DNA of 64,000 nucleotides, taken from Eutreptiella sp. 'Long Island Sound 2002'. Its lineage: Eukaryota > Euglenozoa > Euglenophyceae > Eutreptiales > Eutreptiaceae. Below, in pieces: positions 46,491 through 57,335 of this stretch. Numbering within the stretch: position 1 is the stretch's first letter; each line of letters starts with the position of its first letter. Below the pieces are notes generated by a model. The model made no database searches. It was not told the origin of the DNA and saw only the letters and a program-made list of their open reading frames with translations. Both the position numbers and the translations under genes were made by a program. The stretch covers positions 10,062,288 to 10,126,287 of the forward strand of contig OZ038395.1 of NCBI GenBank assembly GCA_964036045.1, in the 5' to 3' direction.

Positions 46491-48410
46491 GCCTAAGGCC
46501 ATTTCAGCCAAATCTTGGTATGTCACCGGGGGTACCCCAGTTTGACCCAGAATTTCAAACCCATCTTTCCCTAAGTTTTTCAGCATGCCGATTCCACCCA
46601 AATCGATTCCCGGTCAAAACGGAAACTTTTTTGCGCGCCGCGCCGCGCGCGCGCCTGGGCAAAATCATTTCTGGCCAGCCCAGCCTAGGGCCATTCCAGC
46701 CAAATCTGGGTATGTCACCGGGGGTACCCCAGTTTGACCCAGAATTTCAAACCCATCTTTCCCTACGTTTTTCAGCATGCCGATTCCACCCAAATCGATT
46801 CCCGGTCAAAACGGAAACTTTTTTGCGCGCCACGCCGCGCGCGCGCCTGGGCAAAATCAGTTCTGGCCAGCCCAGCCTAGGGCCATTCCAGCCAAATCTG
46901 GGTATGTCACCGGGGGTACCCCAGTTTGACCCACAATTTCAAACCCATCTTTCCCTACGTTTTTCAGCATGCCAATTCCACCCAAATCGATTCCCAGTCA
47001 AAACGGAAACTTTTTTGCGCGCCACGCCGCGCGTGCGCCTGGGCAAAATCAGTTCTGGCCAGCCCAGCCCAGGGCCATTCCAGCCAAATCTGGGTATGTC
47101 ACCGGGGGTACCCCAGTTTGACCCAGAATTTCAAACCCATCTTTCCCTACGTTTTTCAGCATGCCGATTCCACCCAAATCGATACCCGGTCAAAACGGAA
47201 ACTTTTTTGCGCGCCGCGCCGCGCGCGCGCCTGGGCAAAATCAGTTCTGGCCAGCCCAGCCTAGGGCCATTCCAGCCAAATCTGGGTATGTCACCGGGGG
47301 TACCCCAGTTTGACCCAGAATTTCAAACCCATCTTTCCCTACGTTTTTCAGCATGCCGATTCCACCCAAATCAATTCCCGGTCAAAACAGAAACTTTTTT
47401 GCGCGCCGCGCCGCGCGCGCGCCTGGGCAAAATCAGTTCTGGCCAGCCCAGCCTAGGGCCATTCCAGCCAAATCTGGGTATGTCACCGGGGGTACCCCAG
47501 TTTGACCCAGAATTTCAAACCCATTTTTCCCTACGTTTTTCAGCATGCCGATTCCACCCAAATCGATTCCCGGTCAAAACGGAAACTTTTTTGCGCGCCG
47601 CGCCGCGCGCGCGCCTGGGCAAAATCAGTTCTGGCCAGCCCAGCCTAGGGCCATTCCAGCCAAATCTGGGTATGTCACCGGGGGTACCCCAGTTTGACCC
47701 AGAGTTTCAAACCCATCTTTCCCTACGTTTTTCAGCATGCCGATTCCACCCAAATCGATTCCCGGTCAAAACGGAAACTTTTCTGCGCGCCGCGCCGCGC
47801 GCGCGCCTGGGCAAAATCAGTTCTGGCCAGCCCAGCCCAGGGCCATTCCAGCCAAATCTGGGTATGTCACCGGGGGTACCCCAGTTTGACCCACAATTTC
47901 AAACCCATCTTTCCCTACGTTTTTCAGCATGCCGATTCCACCCAAATCGATTCCCGGTCAAAACGGAAACTTTTTTGCGCGCCGCGCCGCGCGCGCGCCT
48001 GGGCAAAATCAGTTCTGGACAGCCCAGCCTAGGGCCATTCCAGCCAAATCTGGGTATGTCACCGGGTGTACCCCAGTTTGACCCAGAATTTCAAACCCGT
48101 CTTTCCCTACGTTTTTCAGCATGCCGATTCCACCGAAATCGATTCCCGTTGAAAACGGAAACTTTTTTGCGCGCCGCGCCGCGCGCGCGCCTGGGCAAAA
48201 TCAGTTCTGGCCAGCCCAGCCCAGGGCCATTCCAGCCAAATCTGGGTATGTCACCGGGGGTACCCCAGTTTGACCCAGAATTTCAAACCCATCTTTCCCT
48301 ACGTTTTTCAGCATGCCGATTCCACCCAAATCGATTCCCGGTCAAAACGGAAACTTTTTTGCGCGCCGCGCCGCGCGCGCGCCTGGGCAAAATCAGTTCT
48401 GGCCAGCCCA
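46491..48410 (+). repeat. CCTAAGG HOR family, 10-monomer copy (1,920 bp)
   Basis: Same order as the preceding copy from GCCACGCC (near 46830), GCCAATTCC (near 46971), GATACCCGG (near 47182), ATCAATTCCC (near 47371), CAGAGTTTC (near 47702), TTTTCTGCG, CTGGACAGCC and CACCGAAATCG (near 48131), closing with CCTAAGG. Private changes: CCCTAAGTTTTT near 46570, ACCGGGTGTACC near 48062. Confidence 0.85.
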
Positions 48411-49562
48411 GCCTAAGGCCATTTCAGCCAAATCTTGGTATGTCACCGGGGGTACCCCAGTTTGACCCAGAATTTCAAACCCATCTTTCCCTACGTTTTT
48501 CAGCATGCCGATTCCACCCAAATCGATTCCCGGTCAAAACGGAAACTTTTTTGCGCGCCGCGCCGCGCGCGCGCCTGGGCAAAATCATTTCTGGCCAGCC
48601 CAGCCTAGGGCCATTCCAGCCAAATCTGGGTATGTCACCGGGGGTACCCCAGTTTGACCCAGAATTTCAAACCCATCTTTCCCTACGTTTTTCAGCATGC
48701 CGATTCCACCCAAATCGATTCCCGGTCAAAACGGAAACTTTTTTGCGCGCCGCGCCGCGCGCGCGCCTGGGCAAAATCAGTTCTGGCCAGCCCAGCCTAG
48801 GGCCATTCCAGCCAAATCTGGGTATGTCACCGGGGGTACCCCAGTTTGACCCAGAGTTTCAAACCCATCTTTCCCTACGTTTTTCAGCATGCCGATTCCA
48901 CCCAAATCGATTCCCGGTCAAAACGGAAACTTTTCTGCGCGCCGCGCCGCGCGCGCGCCTGGGCAAAATCAGTTCTGGCCAGACCAGCCCAGGGCCATTC
49001 CAGCCAAATCTGGGTATGTCACCGGGGGTACCCCAGTTTGACCCACAATTTCAAACCCATCTTTCCCTACGTTTTTCAGCATGCCGATTCCACCCAAATC
49101 GATTCCCGGTCAAAACGGAAACTTTTTTGCGCGCCGCGCCGCGCGCGCGCCTGGGCAAAATCAGTTCTGGACAGCCCAGCCTAGGGCCATTCCAGCCAAA
49201 TCTGGGTATGTCACCGGGGGTACCCCAGTTTGACCCAGAGTTTCAAACCCGTCTTTCCCTACGTTTTTCAGCATGCCGATTCCACCGAAATCGATTCCCG
49301 TTGAAAACGGAAACTTTTTTGCGCGCCGCGCCGCGCGCGCGCCTGGGCAAAATCAGTTCTGGCCAGCCCAGCCCAGGGCCATTCCAGCCAAATCTGGGTA
49401 TGTCACCGGGGGTACCCCAGTTTGACCCAGAATTTCAAACCCATCTTTCCCTACGTTTTTCAGCATGCCGATTCCACCCAAATCGATTCCCGGTCAAAAC
49501 GGAAACTTTTTTGCGCGCCGCGCCGCGCGCGCGCCTGGGCAAAATCAGTTCTGGCCAGCCCA
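48411..49562 (+). repeat. CCTAAGG HOR family, 6-monomer copy (1,152 bp)
   Basis: CCTAAGG, CATTTCTGG (near 48586), CAGAGTTTC (near 48854), TTTTCTGCG with CAGACCAGCC (near 48932-48986), CACAATTTC, CTGGACAGCC (near 49168) and CAGAGTTTC/CACCGAAATCG/CGTTGAAAAC (near 49237-49312). It lacks the GCCACGCC, GCCAATTCC, GATACCCGG and ATCAATTCCC units of the longer copies. Confidence 0.85.
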
Positions 49563-51866
49563 GCCTAAGGCCATTTCAGCCAAATCTTGGTATGTCACCG
49601 GGGGTACCCCAGTTTGACCCAGAATTTCAAACCCATCTTTCCCTACGTTTTTCAGCATGCCGATTCCACCCAAATCGATTCCCGGTCAAAACGGAAACTT
49701 TTTTGCGCGCCGCGCCGCGCGCGCGCCTGGGCAAAATCATTTCTGGCCAGCCCAGCCTAGGGCCATTCCAGCCAAATCTGGGTATGTCACCGGGGGTACC
49801 CCAGTTTGACCCAGAATTTCAAACCCATCTTTCCCTACGTTTTTCAGCATGCCGATTCCACCCAAATCGATTCCCGGTCAAAACGGAAACTTTTTTGCGC
49901 GCCACGCCGCGCGCGCGCCTGGGCAAAATCAGTTCTGGCCAGCCCAGCCCAGGGCCATTCCAGCCAAATCTGGGTATGTCACCGGGGGTACCCCAGTTTG
50001 ACCCAGAATTTCAAACCCGTCTTTCCCTACGTTTTTCAGCATGCCGATTCCACCGAAATCGATTCCCGTTGAAAACGGAAACTTTTTTGCGCGCCGCGCC
50101 GCGCGCGCGCCTGGGCAAAATCAGTTCTGGCCAGCCCAGCCCAGGGCCATTCCAGCCAAATCTGGGTATGTCACCGGGGGTACCCCAGTTTGACCCAGAA
50201 TTTCAAACCCATCTTTCCCTACGTTTTTCAGCATGCCGATTCCACCCAAATCGATTCCCGGTCAAAACGGAAACTTTTTTGCGCGCCACGCCGCGCGCGC
50301 GCCTGGGCAAAATCAGTTCTGGCCAGCCCAGCCTAGGGCCATTCCAGCCAAATCTGGGTATGTCACCGGGGGTACCCCAGTTTGACCCACAATTTCAAAC
50401 CCATCTTTCCCTACGTTTTTCAGCATGCCAATTCCACCCAAATCGATTCCCAGTCAAAACGGAAACTTTTTTGCGCGCCACGCCGCGCGCGCGCCTGGGC
50501 AAAATCAGTTCTGGCCAGCCCAGCCCAGGGCCATTCCAGCCAAATCTGGGTATGTCACCGGGGGTACCCCAGTTTGACCCAGAATTTCAAACCCATCTTT
50601 CCCTACGTTTTTCAGCATGCCGATTCCACCCAAATCGATTCCCGGTCAAAACGGAAACTTTTTTGCGCGCCGCGCCGCGCGCGCGCCTGGGCAAAATCAG
50701 TTCTGGCCAGCCCAGCCTAGGGCCATTCCAGCCAAATCTGGGTATGTCACCGGGGGTACCCCAGTTTGACCCAGAATTTCAAACCCATCTTTCCCTACGT
50801 TTTTCAGCATGCCGATTCCACCCAAATCGATTCCCGGTCAAAACGGAAACTTTTTTGCGCGCCGCGCCGCGCGCGCGCCTGGGCAAAATCAGTTCTGGCC
50901 AGACCAGCCCAGGGCCATTCCAGCCAAATCTGGGTATGTCACCGGGGGTACCCCAGTTTGACCCACAATTTCAAACCCATCTTTCCCTACGTTTTTCAGC
51001 ATGCCGATTCCACCCAAATCGATTCCCGGTCAAAACGGAAACTTTTTTGCGCGCCGCGCCGCGCGCGCGCCTGGGCAAAATCAGTTCTGGCCAGCCCAGC
51101 CTAGGGCCATTCCAGCCAAATCTGGGTATGTCACCGGGGGTACCCCAGTTTGACCCAGAGTTTCAAACCCATCTTTCCCTACGTTTTTCAGCATGCCGAT
51201 TCCACCCAAATCGATTCCCGGTCAAAACGGAAACTTTTCTGCGCGCCGCGCCGCGCGCGCGCCTGGGCAAAATCAGTTCTGGCCAGCCCAGCCCAGGGCC
51301 ATTCCAGCCAAATCTGGGTATGTCACCGGGGGTACCCCAGTTTGACCCACAATTTCAAACCCATCTTTCCCTACGTTTTTCAGCATGCCGATTCCACCCA
51401 AATCGATTCCCGGTCAAAACGGAAACTTTTTTGCGCGCCGCGCCGCGCGCGCGCCTGGGCAAAATCAGTTCTGGACAGCCCAGCCTAGGGCCATTCCAGC
51501 CAAATCTGGGTATGTCACCGGGGGTACCCCAGTTTGACCCAGAATTTCAAACCCGTCTTTCCCTACGTTTTTCAGCATGCTGATTCCACCGAAATCGATT
51601 CCCGTTGAAAACGGAAACTTTTTTGCGCGCCGCGCCGCGCGCGCGCCTGGGCAAAATCAGTTCTGGCCAGCCCAGCCCAGGGCCATTCCAGCCAAATCTG
51701 GGTATGTCACCGGGGGTACCCCAGTTTGACCCAGAATTTCAAACCCATCTTTCCCTACGTTTTTCAGCATGCCGATTCCACCCAAATCGATTCCCGGTCA
51801 AAACGGAAACTTTTTTGCGCGCCGCGCCGCGCGCGCGCCTGGGCAAAATCAGTTCTGGCCAGCCCA
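49563..51866 (+). repeat. CCTAAGG HOR family, 12-monomer copy (2,304 bp)
   Basis: The longest copy. It contains an internal CACCGAAATCG unit (near 50052), two GCCACGCC units (near 50287 and 50478), GCCAATTCC/CCCAGTC (near 50428), CAGACCAGCC (near 50902), CAGAGTTTC (near 51158), TTTTCTGCG (near 51236), CTGGACAGCC and a final CACCGAAATCG unit with GCATGCTGATTCC (near 51578). The GCTGATT change is shared only with the next copy. Confidence 0.85.
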
Positions 51867-53018
51867 GCCTAAGGCCATTTCAGCCAAATCTTGGTATGTC
51901 ACCGGGGGTACCCCAGTTTGACCCAGAATTTCAAACCCATCTTTCCCTACGTTTTTCAGCATGCCGATTCCACCCAAATCGATTCCCGGTCAAAACGGAA
52001 ACTTTTTTGCGCGCCGCGCCGCGCGCGCGCCTGGGCAAAATCATTTCTGGCCAGCCCAGCCTAGGGCCATTCCAGCCAAATCTGGGTATGTCACCGGGGG
52101 TACCCCAGTTTGACCCAGAATTTCAAACCCATCTTTCCCTACGTTTTTCAGCATGCCGATTCCACCCAAATCGATTCCCGGTCAAAACGGAAACTTTTTT
52201 GCGCGCCGCGCCGCGCGCGCGCCTGGGCAAAATCAGTTCTGGCCAGCCCAGCCCAGGGCCATTCCAGCCAAATCTGGGTATGTCACCGGGGGTACCCCAG
52301 TTTGACCCAGAATTTCAAACCCATCTTTCCCTACGTTTTTCAGCATGCCGATTCCACCCAAATCGATTCCCGGTCAAAACGGAAACTTTTCTGCGCGCCG
52401 CGCCGCGCGCGCGCCTGGGCAAAATCAGTTCTGGCCAGCCCAGCCCAGGGCCATTCCAGCCAAATCTGGGTATGTCACCGGGGGTACCCCAGTTTGACCC
52501 ACAATTTCAAACCCATCTTTCCCTACGTTTTTCAGCATGCCGATTCCACCCAAATCGATTCCCGGTCAAAACGGAAACTTTTTTGCGCGCCGCGCCGCGC
52601 GCGCGCCTGGGCAAAATCAGTTCTGGACAGCCCAGCCTAGGGCCATTCCAGCCAAATCTGGGTATGTCACCGGGGGTACCCCAGTTTGACCCAGAATTTC
52701 AAACCCGTCTTTCCCTACGTTTTTCAGCATGCTGATTCCACCGAAATCGATTCCCGTTGAAAACGGAAACTTTTTTGCGCGCCGCGCCGCGCGCGCGCCT
52801 GGGCAAAATCAGTTCTGGCCAGCCCAGCCCAGGGCCATTCCAGCCAAATCTGGGTATGTCACCGGGGGTACCCCAGTTTGACCCAGAATTTCAAACCCAT
52901 CTTTCCCTACGTTTTTCAGCATGCCGATTCCACCCAAATCGATTCCCGGTCAAAACGGAAACTTTTTTGCGCGCCGCGCCGCGCGCGCGCCTGGGCAAAA
53001 TCAGTTCTGGCCAGCCCA
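51867..53018 (+). repeat. CCTAAGG HOR family, second 6-monomer copy (1,152 bp)
   Basis: CCTAAGG, CATTTCTGG (near 52043), TTTTCTGCG (near 52388), CACAATTTC, CTGGACAGCC and CACCGAAATCG with the GCATGCTGATTCC change (near 52730). The last part repeats the end of the preceding 12-mer at 1,152 bp. The shared GCTGATT change shows that these two ends are recent duplicates. Confidence 0.86.
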
Positions 53019-54840
53019 GCCTAAGGCCATTTCAGCCAAATCTTGGTATGTCACCGGGGGTACCCCAGTTTGACCCAGAATTTCAAACCCATCTTTCCCT
53101 ACGTTTTTCAGCATGCCGATTCCACCCAAATCGATTCCCGGTCAAAACGGAAACTTTTTTGCGCGCCGCGCCGCGCGCGCGCCTGGGCAAAATCATTTCT
53201 GGCCAGCCCAGCCTAGGGCCATTCCAGCCAAATCTGGGTATGTCACCGGGGGTACCCCAGTTTGACCCAGAATTTCAAACCCATCTTTCCCTACGTTTTT
53301 CAGCATGCCGATTCCACCCAAATCGATTCCCGGTCAAAACGGAAACTTTTTTGCGCGCCGCGCCGCGCGCGCGCCTGGGCAAAATCAGTTCTGGCCAGCC
53401 CAGCCCAGGGCCATTCCAGCCAAATCTGGGTATGTCACCGGGGGTACCCCAGTTTGACCCAGAATTTCAAACCCATCTTTCCCTACGTTTTTCAGCATGC
53501 CGATTCCACCCAAATCGATTCCCGTTGAAAACGGAAACTTTTTTGCGCGCCGCGCCGCGCGCGCGCCTGGGCAAAATCAGTTCTGGCCAGCCCAGCCCAG
53601 GGCCATTCCAGCCAAATCTGGGTATGTCACCGGGGGTACCCCAGTTTGACCCAGAATTTCAAACCCATCTTTCCCTACGTTTTTCAGCATGCCGATTCCA
53701 CCCAAATCGATTCCCAGTCAAAACGGAAACTTTTTTGCGCGCCGCGCCGCGCGCGCGCCTGGGCAAAATCAGTTCTGGCCAGCCCAGCCCAGGGCCATTC
53801 CAGCCAAATCTGGGTATGTCACCGGGGGTACCCCAGTTTGACCCAGAATTTCAAACCCATCTTTCCCTACGTTTTTCAGCATGCCGATTCCACCCAAATC
53901 GATTCCCGGTCAAAACAGAAACTTTTTTGCGCGCCGCGCCGCGCGCGCGCCTGGGCAAAATCAGTTCTGGCCAGCCCAGCCTAGGGCCATTCCAGCCAAA
54001 TCTGGGTATGTCACCGGGGGTACCCCAGTTTGACCCAGAATTTCAAACCCATCTTTCCCTACGTTTTTCAGCATGCCGATTCCACCCAAATCGATTCCCG
54101 GTCAAAACGGAAACTTTTTTGCGCGCCGCGCCGCGCGCGCGCCTGGGCAAAATCAGTTCTGGCCAGCCCAGCCTAGGGCCATTCCAGCCAAATCTGGGTA
54201 TGTCACCGGGGGTACCCCAGTTTGACCCAGAATTTCAAACCCATCTTTCCCTACGTTTTTCAGCATGCCGATTCCACCCAAATCGATTCCCGGTCAAAAC
54301 GGAAACTTTTTTGTGCGCCACGCCGCCCGCGCGCCTGGGCAAAATCAGTTCTGGCCAGCCCAGCCCAGGGCCATTCCAGCCAAATCTGGGTATGTCACCG
54401 GGGGTACCCCAGTTTGACCCAGAATTTCAAACCCATCTTTCCCTAAGTTTTTCAGCATGCCGATTCCACCCAAATCGATTCCCGGTCAAAACCGAAACTT
54501 TTTTGCGCGGCGCGCCGCGCGCGCGCCTGGGCAAAATCAGTTCTGGCCAGCCCAGCCTAGGGCCATTCCAGCCAAATCTGGGTATGTCACCGGGGGTACC
54601 CCAGTTTGACCCAGAATTTCAAACCCATCTTTCCCTACGTTTTTCAGCATGCCGATTCCACCCAAATCGATTCCCGGTCAAAACGGAAACTTTTTTGCGC
54701 GCCGCGCCGCGCGCGCGCCTGGGCAAAATCAGTTCTGGCCAGCCCAGCCCAGGGCCATTCCAGCCAAATCTGGGTATGTCACCGGGGGTACCCCAGTTTG
54801 ACCCACAATTTCAAACCCATCTTTCCCTACGTTTTTCAGC
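53019..54840 (+). repeat. Transition from the CCTAAGG family to the right-end family
   Basis: Opens with the last CCTAAGG marker and CATTTCTGG (near 53196), then CGTTGAAAAC with an intact CACCCAAATCG (near 53516-53532), which is a hybrid of two monomer types. CCCAGTCAAAACGG (near 53713), ACAGAAAC (near 53917), TTTGTGCGCCACGCCGCCCG (near 54310) and the first AscI-type unit (near 54440-54520) follow. Confidence 0.78.
54509..54516 (+). repeat. First AscI-site (GGCGCGCC) monomer
   Basis: A linked trio defines this subfamily: CCCTAAGTTTTT, AAAACCGAAAC and GCGCGGCGCGCC, which creates an AscI site. I find ten such sites, all to the right of 54.5 kb: 54509, 55084, 55276, 57196, 57579, 57771, 58731, 59883, 60075 and 62572. 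Several are in adjacent pairs. Confidence 0.93.
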
Positions 54841-57335
54841 ATGCCGATTCCACCCAAATCGATTCCCGGTCAAAACGGAAACTTTTTGCGCGCCGCGCCG
54901 CGCGCGCGCCTGGGCAAAATCAGTTCTGGCCAGCCCAGCCCAGGGCCATTCCAGCCAAATCTGGGTATGTCACCGGGGGTACCCCAGTTTGACCCACAAT
55001 TTCCAACCCATCTTTCCCTAAGTTTTTCAGCATGCCGATTCCACCCAAATCGATTCCCGGTCAAAACCGAAACTTTTTTGCGCGGCGCGCCGCGCGCGCG
55101 CCTGGGCAAAATCAGTTCTGGCCAGCCCAGCCTAGGGCCATTCCAGCCAAATCTGGGTATGTCACCGGGGGTACCCCAGTTTGACCCAGAATTTCAAACC
55201 CATCTTTCCCTAAGTTTTTCAGCATGCCGATTCCACCCAAATCGATTCCCGGTCAAAACCGAAACTTTTTTGCGCGGCGCGCCGCGCGCGCGCCTGGGCA
55301 AAATCAGTTCTGGCCAGCCCAGCCTAGGGCCATTCCAGCCAAATCTGGGTATGTCACCGGGGGTACCCCAGTTTGACCCAGAATTTCAAACCCATCTTTC
55401 CCTACGTTTTTCAGCATGCCGATTCCACCCAAATCGATTCCCGGTCAAAACGGAAACTTTTTTGCGCGCCGCGCCACGCGCGCGCCTGGGCAAAATCAGT
55501 TCTGGCCAGCCCAGCCCAGGGCCATTCCAGCCAAATCTGGGTATGTCACCGGGGGTACCCCAGTTTGACCCACAATTTCAAACCCATCTTTCCCTACGTT
55601 TTTCAGCATGCCGATTCCACCCAAATCGATTCCCGGTCAAAACGGAAACTTTTTTGCGCGCCGCGCCGCGCGCGCGCCTGGGCAAAATCAGTTCTGGCCA
55701 GCCCAGCCCAGGGCCATTCCAGCCAAATCTGGGTATGTCACCGGGGGTACCCCAGTTTGACCCAGAATTTCAAACCCGTCTTTCCCTACGTTTTTCAGCA
55801 TGCCGATTCCACCGAAATCGATTCCCGTTGAAAACGGAAACTTTTTTGCGCGCCGCGCCGCGCGCGCGCCTGGGCAAAATCAGTTCTGGCCAGCCCAGCC
55901 CAGGGCCATTCCAGCCAAATCTGGGTATGTCACCGGGGGTACCCCAGTTTGACCCAGAATTTCAAACCCATCTTTCCCTACGTTTTTCAGCATGCCGATT
56001 CCACCCAAATCGATTCCCGGTCAAAACGGAAACTTTTTTGCGCGCCACGCCGCGCGCGCGCCTGGGCAAAATCAGTTCTGGCCAGCCCAGCCTAGGGCCA
56101 TTCCAGCCAAATCTGGGTATGTCACCGGGGGTACCCCAGTTTGACCCAGAATTTCAAACCCATCTTTCCCTACGTTTTTCAGCATGCCGATTCCACCCAA
56201 ATCGATTCCCGGTCAAAACGGAAACTTTTTTGCGCGCCGCGCCGCGCGCGCGCCTGGGCAAAATCAGTTCTGGCCAGCCCAGCCCAGGGCCATTCCAGCC
56301 AAATCTGGGTATGTCACCGGGGGTACCCCAGTTTGACCCACAATTTCAAACCCATCTTTCCCTACGTTTTTCAGCATGCCGATTCCACCCAAATCGATTC
56401 CCGGTCAAAACGGAAACTTTTTTGCGCGCCGCGCCGCGCGCGCGCCTGGGCAAAATCAGTTCTGGCCAGCCCAGCCCAGGGCCATTCCAGCCAAATCTGG
56501 GTATGTCACCGGGGGTACCCCAGTTTGACCCAGAATTTCAAACCCGTCTTTCCCTACGTTTTTCAGCATGCCGATTCCACCGAAATCGATTCCCGTTGAA
56601 AACGGAAACTTTTTTGCGCGCCGCGCCGCGCGCGCGCCTGGGCAAAATCAGTTCTGGCCAGCCCAGCCCAGGGCCATTCCAGCCAAATCTGGGTATGTCA
56701 CCGGGGGTACCCCAGTTTGACCCAGAATTTCAAACCCATCTTTCCCTACGTTTTTCAGCATGCCGATTCCACCCAAATCGATTCCCGGTCAAAACGGAAA
56801 CTTTTTTGCGCGCCACGCCGCGCGCGCGCCTGGGCAAAATCAGTTCTGGCCAGCCCAGCCTAGGGCCATTCCAGCCAAATCTGGGTATGTCACCGGGGGT
56901 ACCCCAGTTTGACCCAGAATTTCAAACCCATCTTTCCCTACGTTTTTCAGCATGCCGATTCCACCCAAATCGATTCCCGGTGAAAACGGAAACTTTTTTG
57001 CGCGCCGCGCCGCGCGCGCGCCTGGGCAAAATCAGTTCTGGCCAGCCCAGCCCAGGGCCATTCCAGCCAAATCTGGGTATGTCACCGGGGGTACCCCAGT
57101 TTGACCCACAATTTCAAACCCATCTTTCCCTAAGTTTTTCAGCATGCCGATTCCACCCAAATCGATTCCCGGTCAAAACCGAAACTTTTTTGCGCGGCGC
57201 GCCGCGCGCGCGCCTGGGCAAAATCAGTTCTGGCCAGCCCAGCCCAGGGCCATTCCAGCCAAATCTGGGTATGTCACCGGGGGTACCCCAGTTTGACCCA
57301 CAATTTCAAACCCATCTTTCCCTACGTTTTTCAGC
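54841..57335 (+). repeat. 13-monomer block (2,495 bp), copy 1
   Basis: Begins at the 191-bp T5 monomer (T5 at 54883-54887), followed by two AscI units, a standard unit, CACAATTTC, a CGTTGAAAAC unit and a GCCACGCC unit. Within it a 4-mer is tandemly repeated: 55373-56140 and 56141-56908 match at +768 (CACAATTTC, CAAACCCGTC, CACCGAAATCG, CGTTGAAAAC, GCCACGCC in order). A private GCGCCACGCGCG occurs near 55470. Confidence 0.83.
54883..54887 (+). repeat. T5 tract (-1) in monomer
   Basis: The T6 before the G/C box is T5, making a 191-bp unit. The identical change at 57378-57382, 2,495 bp later, marks the start of the second 13-monomer block. Confidence 0.92.

Noticed and set aside
526-51583. Very long + strand open frames encoding 64-residue repeats, including one of over 3,300 codons
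   Set aside because: The period of 192 bp is 64 codons, so any stop-free frame stays open. Two other + frames are also partly open with similar repeats. Most diagnostic variants in the long frame change the residue (L/P, E/Q, A/T, H/P). Stops come and go by CpG decay, and no unique N- or C-terminal sequence exists.
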